NCBI GenBank assembly: GCA_937896505.1
Contig: CALBNP010000021.1
Span: forward strand, 1-13,117
DNA: 13,117 nucleotides
Source: an uncultured Bacteroidales bacterium
Lineage (GTDB): Bacteria; Bacteroidota; Bacteroidia; Bacteroidales; F082
Direction of reading: 5' to 3'
Made by a program: the position numbers and the translations under genes. Under the pieces are notes generated by a model that had not been told where the DNA came from, made no database searches, and saw only the letters and a program-made list of their open reading frames with translations. Below are positions 1-6,747 of the stretch, piece by piece; position 1 is the first letter of the stretch, and the number at the start of each line of letters is the position of its first letter.

Positions 1-652
1 AACGGGCGCTATCCATGTTGACCGGCACGCCGTATTTGTGGCAGAGTTCGCAGGTCTCACGGATGTTCTGCATGCTCACTGGCTGACCACCGACGGTGTT
101 GTTCGTGACGGTGAGGACCATGAAAGGAACGTTGCCCTTGTTTTCCTTCAGCACCTTTTCGAGCTTTTCGAGGCCGACGTTACCCTTGAAAGGAACTTCG
201 AGTTGGGTGTCGTGGGCTTCGTCGCAGGTGACGTCGATAGCAAAGGCCTTGCGGCTTTCGATGTGACCCTTGGTGGTGTCGAAGTGGGCATTGCCAGGGA
301 TGACCATACCAGGCTTTACGAGGTAGCTGAACAATACGTTTTCAGCAGCACGGCCTTGGTGGGTAGGGATGACGAATGGGAAACCGGTGATTTCGGTTAC
401 GGTGTCCTTGAAGTGGAAGAAGCTGCGAGCACCGGCATAGCTTTCGTCGCCCATCATCATTGCACTCCATTGGCGGTCGCTCATGGCGCCTGTACCTGAG
501 TCGGTGCAAAGGTCGATATAGACTTGGTCTGACTTCAGCATGAAGATGTTGTTGTGGGCTTCTTCGAGCCATTGTTCGCGTTCTTCGCGGGTGGATTTCT
601 TGATAGGTTCAACCATCTTGATTTTCCACGCTTCTGCAAATGGTAATTCCAT
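1..652 (-). CDS. tnaA: Tryptophanase (tryptophan indole-lyase), N-terminal part
   Basis: PLP-dependent beta-eliminating lyase that cleaves L-tryptophan to indole, pyruvate and ammonia in the cytoplasm. The window holds the first 217 codons; the C-terminal half, with the PLP lysine, lies beyond base 1. The protein opens MELPFAEAWKIKMVEP. Visible family motifs are DLCTDSGTGAMSD (48-59), MMMGDESYAG (65-74), the phosphate-binding THQGR (97-101), TNNTVGGQPVS (183-193) and MDSAR (213-217), whose Asp214 and Arg217 match the cofactor-ring Asp and the Arg of the family. Tryptophanase and tyrosine phenol-lyase are close relatives. Asp125 in HFDTTKGH matches the Asp of E. coli tryptophanase (Asp137), where tyrosine phenol-lyase has Thr, so I prefer tryptophanase. 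The ATG at 652 gives the expected N-terminus; the leader is A/C-rich without a Shine-Dalgarno. The gene is divergent from the dipeptidase gene. Confidence 0.92.
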   Translation of the reverse strand, partial: MELPFAEAWKIKMVEPIKKSTREEREQWLEEAHNNIFMLKSDQVYIDLCTDSGTGAMSDRQWSAMMMGDESYAGARSFFHFKDTVTEITGFPFVIPTHQGRAAENVLFSYLVKPGMVIPGNAHFDTTKGHIESRKAFAIDVTCDEAHDTQLEVPFKGNVGLEKLEKVLKENKGNVPFMVLTVTNNTVGGQPVSMQNIRETCELCHKYGVPVNMDSAR

Positions 653-659
653 GATTTTT

Positions 660-700
660 ATTGTTTATTTGTTTGTTGTTGAATTGTTTATTTGTTTGTT
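660..700 (-). repeat. 18-bp direct repeat in the tnaA translation-initiation region
   Basis: The plus-strand sequence ATTGTTTATTTGTTTGTT occurs exactly at 660-677 and again at 683-700, a 23-bp period. In the tnaA mRNA it reads as AACAAACAAATAAACAAT, just upstream of the ATG. The region has almost no G and should be unstructured, which fits A-rich, Shine-Dalgarno-free initiation in Bacteroidota. It may be simple slippage of a low-complexity tract or a translation enhancer. Confidence 0.7.
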
Positions 701-827
701 TGACTATGTGTCTGTGTGTTGTGAATAGGTTTACGTCGTGCCATTCCGCATTCGCATCTATTCGTTATCTTGAAAATCTTGTTTGATTGGAAACAGGAAG
801 AGCCAATACACTACAAGCTTCTGTATT

Positions 828-893
828 TCAGAATCTGTCGCGTTCCTTGACGTTGAGGTAATTAGGCTTTTCTATAGCATTAGGCATTTTCAT
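828..893 (-). other. Possible 21-codon upstream ORF in the tnaA leader
   Basis: On the tnaA strand, an ATG at 893 opens a 21-codon frame that starts MKMPNAIEKP, ends KERDRF and stops at TGA (830-828). It begins about 15 nt after the predicted transcription start. After the TGA the same frame stays open for another 20 codons, to a TAA at about 765. E. coli tnaA is controlled by the leader peptide TnaC, which has a key Trp and a terminal Pro. This frame has no Trp, so it is not a TnaC homologue by sequence. Whether it is translated is unknown. Confidence 0.25.
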
Positions 894-914
894 ATCATAT
901 CTGAAAAAGCGTGT

Positions 915-946
915 CAAAATTACAAACTTTTCGATTACGATGCAAA
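915..946 (-). promoter_or_regulatory. Predicted tnaA promoter (Bacteroidota type)
   Basis: On the minus strand the -33 element TTTG (946-943) is followed after exactly 20 bp by TAATTTTG (922-915), a full match to the Bacteroidota -7 consensus TAnnTTTG. Transcription should start near 908, giving a leader of about 255 nt before the tnaA ATG. I found no comparable match nearer the gene. Confidence 0.6.
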
Positions 947-970
947 TATTTTGTTAAAAAAGCCTTTTTC

Positions 971-1001
971 TTGGGCTAAAAATCGGTTTTTCCTATATTT
1001 G
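971..1001 (+). promoter_or_regulatory. Predicted promoter of the C69 dipeptidase gene
   Basis: TTG at 971-973, a 20-bp spacer and TATATTTG at 994-1001 match the Bacteroidota -33/-7 consensus. The predicted start is near 1008, about 30 nt before the ATG at 1040. This argues against a TTG at 1010 as start codon, since that would leave almost no leader. Confidence 0.6.
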
Positions 1002-1039
1002 CAAACCAATTGAAGACAATCATCAAAAATACAATATCC

Positions 1040-2647
1040 ATGTTCAAATTCAAATCATTACTCTTAGCAAGTCTCCTACTTATCAGCTTGAATATCAAAG
1101 CACAGGACGACAATCAGGAAATGCTCGACGGTGCCTGCTGCACCAGCATCATGGTTGGCAAGAACGCATCCACCGATGGATCAGTCATCACTTCGCACAC
1201 CTGCGACGGCCGCTATCGCACTTGGATGCAATGGGAAGCCGCTGCCGACCATAAGGAAGGCGATATGCACAAGGTCTATAAAGGCACCATGCACACCGAA
1301 GACCCGTTCGACAACCGCGGCCTCGAACTGGCTGGCGAAATCCCTGAGGTCGCCCATACCTATCGTTACCTCAACACGGCTTATCCTTGCCTCAACGAAA
1401 AACAACTGGCCATTGGCGAAACTACTTTCTCTGGTCCTGACACCTTAGTGAATAATAAGGGTATGTTCATGATTGAGGAACTGGAGCGCGTTGCCTTGCA
1501 ACGCTGCGACAATGCCTGCGATGCCATCCAACTCATCGGCAAACTCGTCAAGGAATATGGCTACGGCGACGGTGGCGAGTGCATCACCATTGCCGACAAG
1601 AACGAGGTTTGGCAGATGGAAATCCTCGGCGAAGGTCCTGAGAATATTGGTGGCGTTTGGGCTGCCAAGCGTATCCCCGACGACGAGGTGGGCGTTTCGG
1701 CCAACATCTCACGCATCGGCAAGCTCGAACGCAAGAGCAAGGATTTCTATTGCTCCGACAACTGCGAGAAGGTCGCCAAGAAATACGGCTTGTGGGATGG
1801 CAAGGGCGAATTTGTGTTCTACAAAGCCTTCCACAGTAGCTATGGCGGCGGCAAGAACTTCAGCGACCGCGAGTTTTTCATCCTCAGTCAACTGGCTCCT
1901 TCACTGAACCTTACACGCGATATGGAAGAACTCCCGTTCTCCGTCAAGCCTGACGAAAATGTCGATGTGCTCAAGGTGATGGAACTCTTCAAGAGCACCT
2001 ACGAAGGCACCGACATGGACATGACGCAAAACGTGAAGACGGTCACCAAGAAGCGTTTGGACGATGGCTCGCTGGTTGACGACACCATCATCAGCCCTAT
2101 TGCCAACCCTTGGCTCACGGGTGCCATGCAGAATACGCTGAATTTCCTGGCTCCTGGAACCATCGATTTCCACCGTACCGTGTCGGTGGCATGGAGCAGC
2201 TACAACCACGTCATCCAATGCCGCAGCTGGGTGTCCGACGAAATCGGTGCCATCTGCTGGATGGCTTGCGACAACCCGGGACAAAGCCCGCGCATTCCTA
2301 TCTTCTCAGGTTCGACCGTCGTCCCTGATGGCTTCAACAAGTGCGGTCAGCTCCGTTATCGTGACGAGGCTTGGATTTGGCACTACCGTAAGGCCAACAA
2401 ACTCGCCACGGTGCAGTGGGGACGCACTAAGAAAACCTTGCTTGGCGATGTGACCCGTTTCGAACAGAAAGCCATGGACGAGATCCCCACCCTCGAAAAG
2501 AAGGCCCAAGGCCTAATTGACGAAGGAAAGACCAATGAAGCCACTACTTTGATTAACCAATACACCTCCGATTTTGCTGCTTCGACACGCCAGGCCTGGA
2601 AGGAAATGGAAGAAAAATTCTGGTATTGGTTTAGCATGGGATTCTAA
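1040..2647 (+). CDS. Secreted C69-family dipeptidase
   Basis: Predicted N-terminal-nucleophile hydrolase of peptidase family C69, which removes dipeptides or cleaves small peptides; here it acts outside the cytoplasm. The 535-residue protein starts with a signal peptide (hydrophobic 6-19, probable cleavage after KA at 20-21). Then CCTSIMVGKNASTDGSVI (33-50) matches the family's N-terminal CT-x-I-x-VGK-x-AS-x-DGS motif, so Cys34 is the likely nucleophile, exposed by removal of a short propeptide. IPEV (about 101-104), the GECITIADKNEVWQMEILG segment and the later SANISRIG block are also typical. The length fits Bacteroidales C69 proteins. I chose the ATG at 1040 over an in-frame TTG at 1010, which lies at the predicted transcription start. 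The gene is monocistronic, with its own promoter and a terminator directly after the stop. The substrate is not known. Confidence 0.88.
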   Translation: MFKFKSLLLASLLLISLNIKAQDDNQEMLDGACCTSIMVGKNASTDGSVITSHTCDGRYRTWMQWEAAADHKEGDMHKVYKGTMHTEDPFDNRGLELAGEIPEVAHTYRYLNTAYPCLNEKQLAIGETTFSGPDTLVNNKGMFMIEELERVALQRCDNACDAIQLIGKLVKEYGYGDGGECITIADKNEVWQMEILGEGPENIGGVWAAKRIPDDEVGVSANISRIGKLERKSKDFYCSDNCEKVAKKYGLWDGKGEFVFYKAFHSSYGGGKNFSDREFFILSQLAPSLNLTRDMEELPFSVKPDENVDVLKVMELFKSTYEGTDMDMTQNVKTVTKKRLDDGSLVDDTIISPIANPWLTGAMQNTLNFLAPGTIDFHRTVSVAWSSYNHVIQCRSWVSDEIGAICWMACDNPGQSPRIPIFSGSTVVPDGFNKCGQLRYRDEAWIWHYRKANKLATVQWGRTKKTLLGDVTRFEQKAMDEIPTLEKKAQGLIDEGKTNEATTLINQYTSDFAASTRQAWKEMEEKFWYWFSMGF

Positions 2648-2649
2648 TC

Positions 2650-2683
2650 AAATAGAGACGTAGCGCTACGTCTCTATTTTTTT
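2650..2683. terminator. Perfect 30-bp palindrome with T-tract, shared by convergent genes
   Basis: AAATAGAGACGTAGC at 2650-2664 is followed directly by its exact reverse complement at 2665-2679. The T-run 2677-2683 follows on the plus strand, so it can end the dipeptidase transcript, whose stop is at 2647. The convergent BACON gene stops at 2682, right beside it, so its RNA would carry the same hairpin, but with only a three-T run on that side. The lack of a spacer and the AGAGACG/CGTCTCT ends also resemble dispersed palindromic repeats. Confidence 0.8.
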
Positions 2684-4343
2684 AGTTCGACTGCATCACT
2701 TCGATGGTCTTAAACCCCATTGAGAGGCCTTTCAGATAAATAATGGCGGAACGTGGCGATGAGGTGTCGTTTGCGTCAACAGTGAGCGTAACCACACCAT
2801 CATTACGACCATGGTCGGGTTCGAAATGCAACCAGTCACTTTCAGAAGCCAATGTCCAAAACTGATTGGCAGATATTGTTATCTCGAAATCGCCACCTTG
2901 ACTGTCTACCTGAAGCTCGTCGATATCGGCCTCAAGTTGATATACATGGGCTTCTTGCTTAACGAGCAAAGTATCATACACCATTTCTCGGTAGCAAAGA
3001 TAAACAGCGCCTAAACGAGGTTCTTGTTCTAAATTGGGTTTTACTTCAATCTGTATCTCTGTGTCGCCTAAACCCTCTTTGATGTTGGGAATAATCCATT
3101 CAGAATTATAGTGCAGATTCCAACTGACATTGGCTGAGATTGACACCGAACTATTTCCATGTTCGCTACTAAATTGCAGATGCTTTGGAGAAAAGCTAAG
3201 AATAAGTTCTGGATAAGCACTTTCTTGAATTACTGTTACAGTTTGATTCATCGATCCAGAAATCACTTGGAATTCACCACGGCGAATACCAAAAAGCGAA
3301 TGTTCAGATGCAGTTAAGGTTATAGTCGATTCACCGATTCCCGTATATGACGAAAAACTCAACCATGATATATGCGACGAGATGTACCAAAGCGAGTCGG
3401 AACTGATAGATAGTTGAAGGTTGCTTTCGGTGTGTGGGAAAGTAAGTGTAGTTGGATTGACTGTCAAATAATGGGGATTGACAAAAGCTTCCTGTCTCAC
3501 CATGAGATTTGTCACGCCACCCACCGACGAGGTAATGACAATTCTCGCATTGCGTGGTGCGGAATTCGAGTTGGGCAATGCAGTCACCGTCATTTCACCA
3601 TCGCCTTCGCCAGAAACGGGAACCAATGAAACCCAATCGGCAGAACATTCAGCTGACCATGGCATAGCACTTTGCAAAACAACGGATTGTGTGCCACCTT
3701 GGAAATCAAAGTCGAGAGCATTTGGGGTGACCGTCACATGATAGTCCACATCGTTGGTTTGCATGACATGAAGGGGAAATCTGTTGTCGCCAGCCATAAA
3801 GATGACATTACATTCGCGACATTCTTCAGTAGAGGATAAGAAACTATTGACAGACAATACAAGATTGGCGGAATGGCTTCCCGACATGGGTTCACACCGA
3901 ATCCAGCCTGGCAAAATGCCAACTGACCAATCACAATTAGCTTCAACTGAAATCGGGAATTCACCTCCGAATAAGTCGCAACTCACCGAATCAGGAACAA
4001 ATTTGATAAAATCTTCTTCAACAAAAGCTTGTTTCACTGCAAGAACCGCTTCGTTTGTCTTAGTTGAAACCTTGATTTCTGCTGAGCGTTCTTGACTGCT
4101 CATGTTGGCAATGCAAGTCAAGGCCAATGTAGCGTTGCCTTCGCCTGACATGGGCGAAATGTTAAGCCAATCGGGGCAATTGCCAACTTGCCAAGCCCCA
4201 TTCGATTCCAAAGTGATTTCGGCTGAACCGCCCGCAGCTTCAAAATTACGGGTGCTTTCCGATAACTTGACGTTGATGTCTTTTGAGCAGCCAACCATTA
4301 GAAGCATGGCTACCACAAATAACAAATTCTTGATGTTTTTCAT
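2682..4343 (-). CDS. Lipoprotein made of six BACON domains
   Basis: A 553-residue surface or periplasmic lipoprotein. The signal peptide ends in the lipobox LMVGC with Cys19 as lipidation site, followed by SKD. The rest consists of six tandem immunoglobulin-like repeats of about 85 residues (roughly 25-107, 113-195, 201-286, 291-376, 380-466, 468-552). They share the BACON pattern: an initial beta-strand ending near a GG or equivalent, a central W, then DWL or SWL, a P-x-SGxG-like turn, an arginine before a strand, and a closing V-x-Q. Examples are DWLNISPMSGEG (58-69) and DWVSLVPVSGEG (236-247). BACON domains usually accompany glycan-active enzymes and are thought to bind carbohydrate or mucin, but no catalytic domain is present here. 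I chose the ATG at 4343; an upstream TTG at 4364 lies at the predicted transcription start and would spoil the signal peptide. The ligand is unknown. Confidence 0.88.
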   Translation of the reverse strand: MKNIKNLLFVVAMLLMVGCSKDINVKLSESTRNFEAAGGSAEITLESNGAWQVGNCPDWLNISPMSGEGNATLALTCIANMSSQERSAEIKVSTKTNEAVLAVKQAFVEEDFIKFVPDSVSCDLFGGEFPISVEANCDWSVGILPGWIRCEPMSGSHSANLVLSVNSFLSSTEECRECNVIFMAGDNRFPLHVMQTNDVDYHVTVTPNALDFDFQGGTQSVVLQSAMPWSAECSADWVSLVPVSGEGDGEMTVTALPNSNSAPRNARIVITSSVGGVTNLMVRQEAFVNPHYLTVNPTTLTFPHTESNLQLSISSDSLWYISSHISWLSFSSYTGIGESTITLTASEHSLFGIRRGEFQVISGSMNQTVTVIQESAYPELILSFSPKHLQFSSEHGNSSVSISANVSWNLHYNSEWIIPNIKEGLGDTEIQIEVKPNLEQEPRLGAVYLCYREMVYDTLLVKQEAHVYQLEADIDELQVDSQGGDFEITISANQFWTLASESDWLHFEPDHGRNDGVVTLTVDANDTSSPRSAIIYLKGLSMGFKTIEVMQSN

Positions 4344-4372
4344 ATCGAATGATTTAATTTTCAAAAGGGTTA

Positions 4373-4380
4373 CAAAATTA
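4373..4380 (-). promoter_or_regulatory. Predicted -7 box of the BACON lipoprotein gene
   Basis: TAATTTTG on the minus strand (4380-4373) matches TAnnTTTG fully and lies 29 bp upstream of the ATG, predicting a leader of about 22 nt. No clear TTG stands at the expected -33 position, so the call rests on the -7 box and its position. Confidence 0.4.
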
Positions 4381-4424
4381 CATAATTATTGAAGAAAACG
4401 CAGAGATTGACGATAAATTGTATA

Positions 4425-4465
4425 GAAAACAAAAGAGGCTGACCAATCAGTAAGGCCAACCCCTT
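4425..4465 (-). terminator. Rho-independent terminator of the ppiD-like gene
   Basis: On the minus strand, AAGGGGTTGGCC (4465-4454) pairs with GGTCAGCCTCTT (4444-4433) over 12 positions, three of them G-U, around a 9-nt loop. A T-rich tract (TTTTGTTTTCT) follows. It begins 25 nt after the stop codon at 4490 and separates the isomerase from the BACON gene. Confidence 0.8.
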
Positions 4466-4489
4466 AATCATCGTCTAACTGAAACAGAA

Positions 4490-6601
4490 TCAATAGAATT
4501 TAGCTCTATTGTCCTTGATTTCAACTTTATTTCTTAATGCACTGAAGACGGAACCATTCAGCACTTTATTATTGAATTGGCTCACTTTTTCTCTTAAGAT
4601 GTTGCTGTAGTCATCAGTAGCTTCAGGTTCGGTAATCTTCACATTCTTGATGATGAATGCACTCGAGTTACCAGCCAAAGGACCGACTTGTTCGCCTTCC
4701 TTCATGCCGAGCATAGTGCCAACGATGTCAGCTTCAACACCGAAGTTACCCAACACGCGTGAGTCGATGGTGATATCTGATACTGTGGTTGATTCGGCAC
4801 CGAGTTCGCTCACCATGCGGTTGACATCATCGCCGCAAGCCTTCATCTTATCAACAGCCATCTGGCCTTTCACCTTATTCAAGATTTGGTACTTCGATTG
4901 GTCAGCAACGATGCTCAGCGGAGCATAGCCTTCTTTAACGATGTTGGTCAGTGCTGCAATGACGAACACATTGTCAAGGTCAAAGAATGAATTGACATCA
5001 TTGAGTTTGGTCTTTTCGTTGAATGCCCAGCGAACGATTTCGCGAGGATTTTCGATACCAGGAATCTGATAGGTCGCTGAGGTCATTCTCGGCATGGAGC
5101 GCTTGGTAAGACCTTGTTCTTCAATAGCAGCGTTGAATTGGTCGATAGTCTTGTTTTCAGCAGCGAACTTGCTTGCCACAGCCAAAACATCTTGGTGAGT
5201 AGCTGTGCTTGTAGTGATTTCGTGTTGGAGATAAGCCAAGCGAGCCTTTGGTTGAGGAGCGGTCTTGTCAGTAACCTTCACGATATGATAACCGAAAACA
5301 GTCTCGACTTCGTCCATTGAACCGACAGCATTGTTTACGACATATTCGTTGAATGGAGTAACCATTGCGCCATCGGTGAACCAATCAAGGTCGCCACCTT
5401 TTTCCTTTGATGGGCAGGTTGAGAATTCCTTAGCCAAGTTGGCAAACAATTCTTCATCTTTGCTGCCTTTCAGGACGATGAGCAAACTGTCAGCCAAAGT
5501 CTTGGCTTCTTCCTTCGTCATGGTAGCGTCGCTATTGGCAGCGCCAGCATAGCTAATCAAGATGTGGCTGGCTCTCAGTGAGTCAGGACGGTTTTGCATG
5601 TCAACGATACGGACCAGGTTGAAGGATTCTTCATCTTCGTAAGGACCAAAGACGAAACCGGTGCCATTACCTTCATCGAAGATTTTGCTTTCAATTTCTT
5701 GAGAGACATCTTTTCTGCTCACCCATGCGCTATCGTAGTGCTTGTCGGAATTGGCATTGACGAAATTGGCAACATTTTCGACGTTGGCAAATTCTTCTTT
5801 CATGTCGCGGACGACTTTAAGAGCATCTTGACGGTCTTGCAATGATGGCTTGACTTCATAGACGATGTATTCGATGTCACGTCTTTCGTCGGTTTCGAAT
5901 CTGTATTTGTTTTCTTCGTAGTAAGCTTTGTTGTCTTTGTCGGTAACTACGACTGTCGAGTCGGCGATAGTGGTGTAGCGCAAGGCAACGATGTCAGCTG
6001 AAGCCTTGGTGTTCTTGTTGGCATAATACTTTTCGGCCAACTTGTTAGGAACGAAATAAGAGGCTTTCAAAAGGTTGTTGTATTTGTTCTGGAGTCTGTC
6101 TTGTTTCACCGATCTCTCGAAATCAGCCCAACGAGAACGATATTCTGTAGGCAAGTTGTTGAGATTTTGAAGATAGTTGTTGATCATTTCTCTGTCAACA
6201 CCACCATCAGCACTTGGGAAGCTCTGGGCAACCCACTGGTGAGGATTCTCGCCTGTGAATTGGTCGTAAAGTTCTTCAGCGGAAACGCTAATACCAGTGG
6301 CTTCATATTCCTTGGTCATGATGTTTTCCTGAATCATTTGTTCCAAGGTGTTGTTACGGATGGCGATAGCTTGTTCAGAAGTTACATTGGTGCCATTGCT
6401 TTTGTAGTTGTCGAGAGTTTTATCTACTTGTTCTTCAAAATCTTGGTATGGAATTTTGTCACCATCTACTACCAAAATAATGTTTTCACGGTTGCGGCCC
6501 ATACTTTGGAAAAGGTCTTCCAACACAAATGCCAACAGTGCAACACCAATGATTACGATTAATAATTTAGAATGCTTTCTAATTTTTTCAATTGCTGCCA
6601 T
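4490..6601 (-). CDS. ppiD: PpiD-like membrane-anchored peptidyl-prolyl isomerase / periplasmic chaperone
   Basis: A 703-residue protein that probably helps newly exported proteins fold in the periplasm. It has a short basic cytoplasmic tail (MAAIEKIRKHSK), one membrane helix (about 12-30) and a SurA/PpiD-type N-terminal chaperone region (about 40-190). A parvulin rotamase domain follows (about 339-447), with ASHILI (344-349), the GGDLDWF core (402-408) and FGYHIVKV (436-443). A second, degenerate periplasmic segment runs to the C-terminus. This order and length match PpiD rather than SurA, which has a cleaved signal peptide. The ATG at 6601 puts the helix right after the start. A -7 box lies 43 bp upstream and a strong terminator follows, so the gene can be expressed alone. 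It lies 146 bp downstream of the CNNM gene on the same strand, so read-through from the envelope operon is possible. Homology to E. coli PpiD is by architecture; a strict one-to-one relationship is not shown. Confidence 0.88.
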   Translation of the reverse strand: MAAIEKIRKHSKLLIVIIGVALLAFVLEDLFQSMGRNRENIILVVDGDKIPYQDFEEQVDKTLDNYKSNGTNVTSEQAIAIRNNTLEQMIQENIMTKEYEATGISVSAEELYDQFTGENPHQWVAQSFPSADGGVDREMINNYLQNLNNLPTEYRSRWADFERSVKQDRLQNKYNNLLKASYFVPNKLAEKYYANKNTKASADIVALRYTTIADSTVVVTDKDNKAYYEENKYRFETDERRDIEYIVYEVKPSLQDRQDALKVVRDMKEEFANVENVANFVNANSDKHYDSAWVSRKDVSQEIESKIFDEGNGTGFVFGPYEDEESFNLVRIVDMQNRPDSLRASHILISYAGAANSDATMTKEEAKTLADSLLIVLKGSKDEELFANLAKEFSTCPSKEKGGDLDWFTDGAMVTPFNEYVVNNAVGSMDEVETVFGYHIVKVTDKTAPQPKARLAYLQHEITTSTATHQDVLAVASKFAAENKTIDQFNAAIEEQGLTKRSMPRMTSATYQIPGIENPREIVRWAFNEKTKLNDVNSFFDLDNVFVIAALTNIVKEGYAPLSIVADQSKYQILNKVKGQMAVDKMKACGDDVNRMVSELGAESTTVSDITIDSRVLGNFGVEADIVGTMLGMKEGEQVGPLAGNSSAFIIKNVKITEPEATDDYSNILREKVSQFNNKVLNGSVFSALRNKVEIKDNRAKFY

Positions 6602-6644
6602 AATTTTATACCTTATTTATTAATTATCTTCAAATTTGAGCGTG

Positions 6645-6652
6645 CAAATTTA
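6645..6652 (-). promoter_or_regulatory. Predicted -7 box of the ppiD-like gene
   Basis: TAAATTTG on the minus strand (6652-6645) matches TAnnTTTG and is followed by CACGCTCAAA, the same initiation sequence as in front of the outer-membrane-protein gene. The leader would be about 37 nt. The -33 position holds only ATT, so the upstream element is weak. Confidence 0.45.
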
Positions 6653-6747
6653 GTAAAGATTTCAAAGCGATGAATTATTTGTTCGATTTTTCTTTCCAAA
6701 TAGTTGTAATAAGTGATATTATTACATTTTAGAAAGTTGTAAATCAA

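Larger units (their letters stand above)
653..1039. other. Divergent intergenic region with a long tnaA leader
   Basis: This 387-bp gap between the tnaA and dipeptidase starts holds two back-to-back promoters (listed separately), only about 24 bp apart between their -33 elements. Most of it (653 to about 908) would be transcribed as the 5' leader of tnaA. Read along the tnaA strand, the leader contains three very short ATG frames (828-893, 731-757, 688-744), a short hairpin (TTCTG/CAGAA, 819-833) and a CAA-rich stretch just before the start codon. I see no intrinsic terminator, no known riboswitch and no Trp codon in the short frames. The plus strand also has an open frame over 783-1013, which overlaps both promoters and is probably not a gene. 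Confidence 0.6.

Noticed and set aside
1..652. Tyrosine phenol-lyase instead of tryptophanase
   Set aside because: Asp125 in the FDTT motif matches tryptophanase, while tyrosine phenol-lyase has Thr there; the missing C-terminal half prevents a complete check.
828..830. TGA in the tnaA leader frame as a selenocysteine codon
   Set aside because: No SECIS-like hairpin directly downstream and no known selenoprotein family; a stop codon in a short or decayed frame is simpler.
783..1013. Plus-strand open frame of 76 codons between tnaA and the dipeptidase gene
   Set aside because: It starts at TTG, spans both predicted promoters, has no signal or domain pattern and runs into the dipeptidase leader. 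Probably non-coding.
6705..6726. AT-rich hairpin TGTAATAA/TTATTACA after the CNNM gene as a terminator
   Set aside because: The stem is eight mostly A-T pairs and no T-run follows on the minus strand, so termination is doubtful and read-through to ppiD remains possible.
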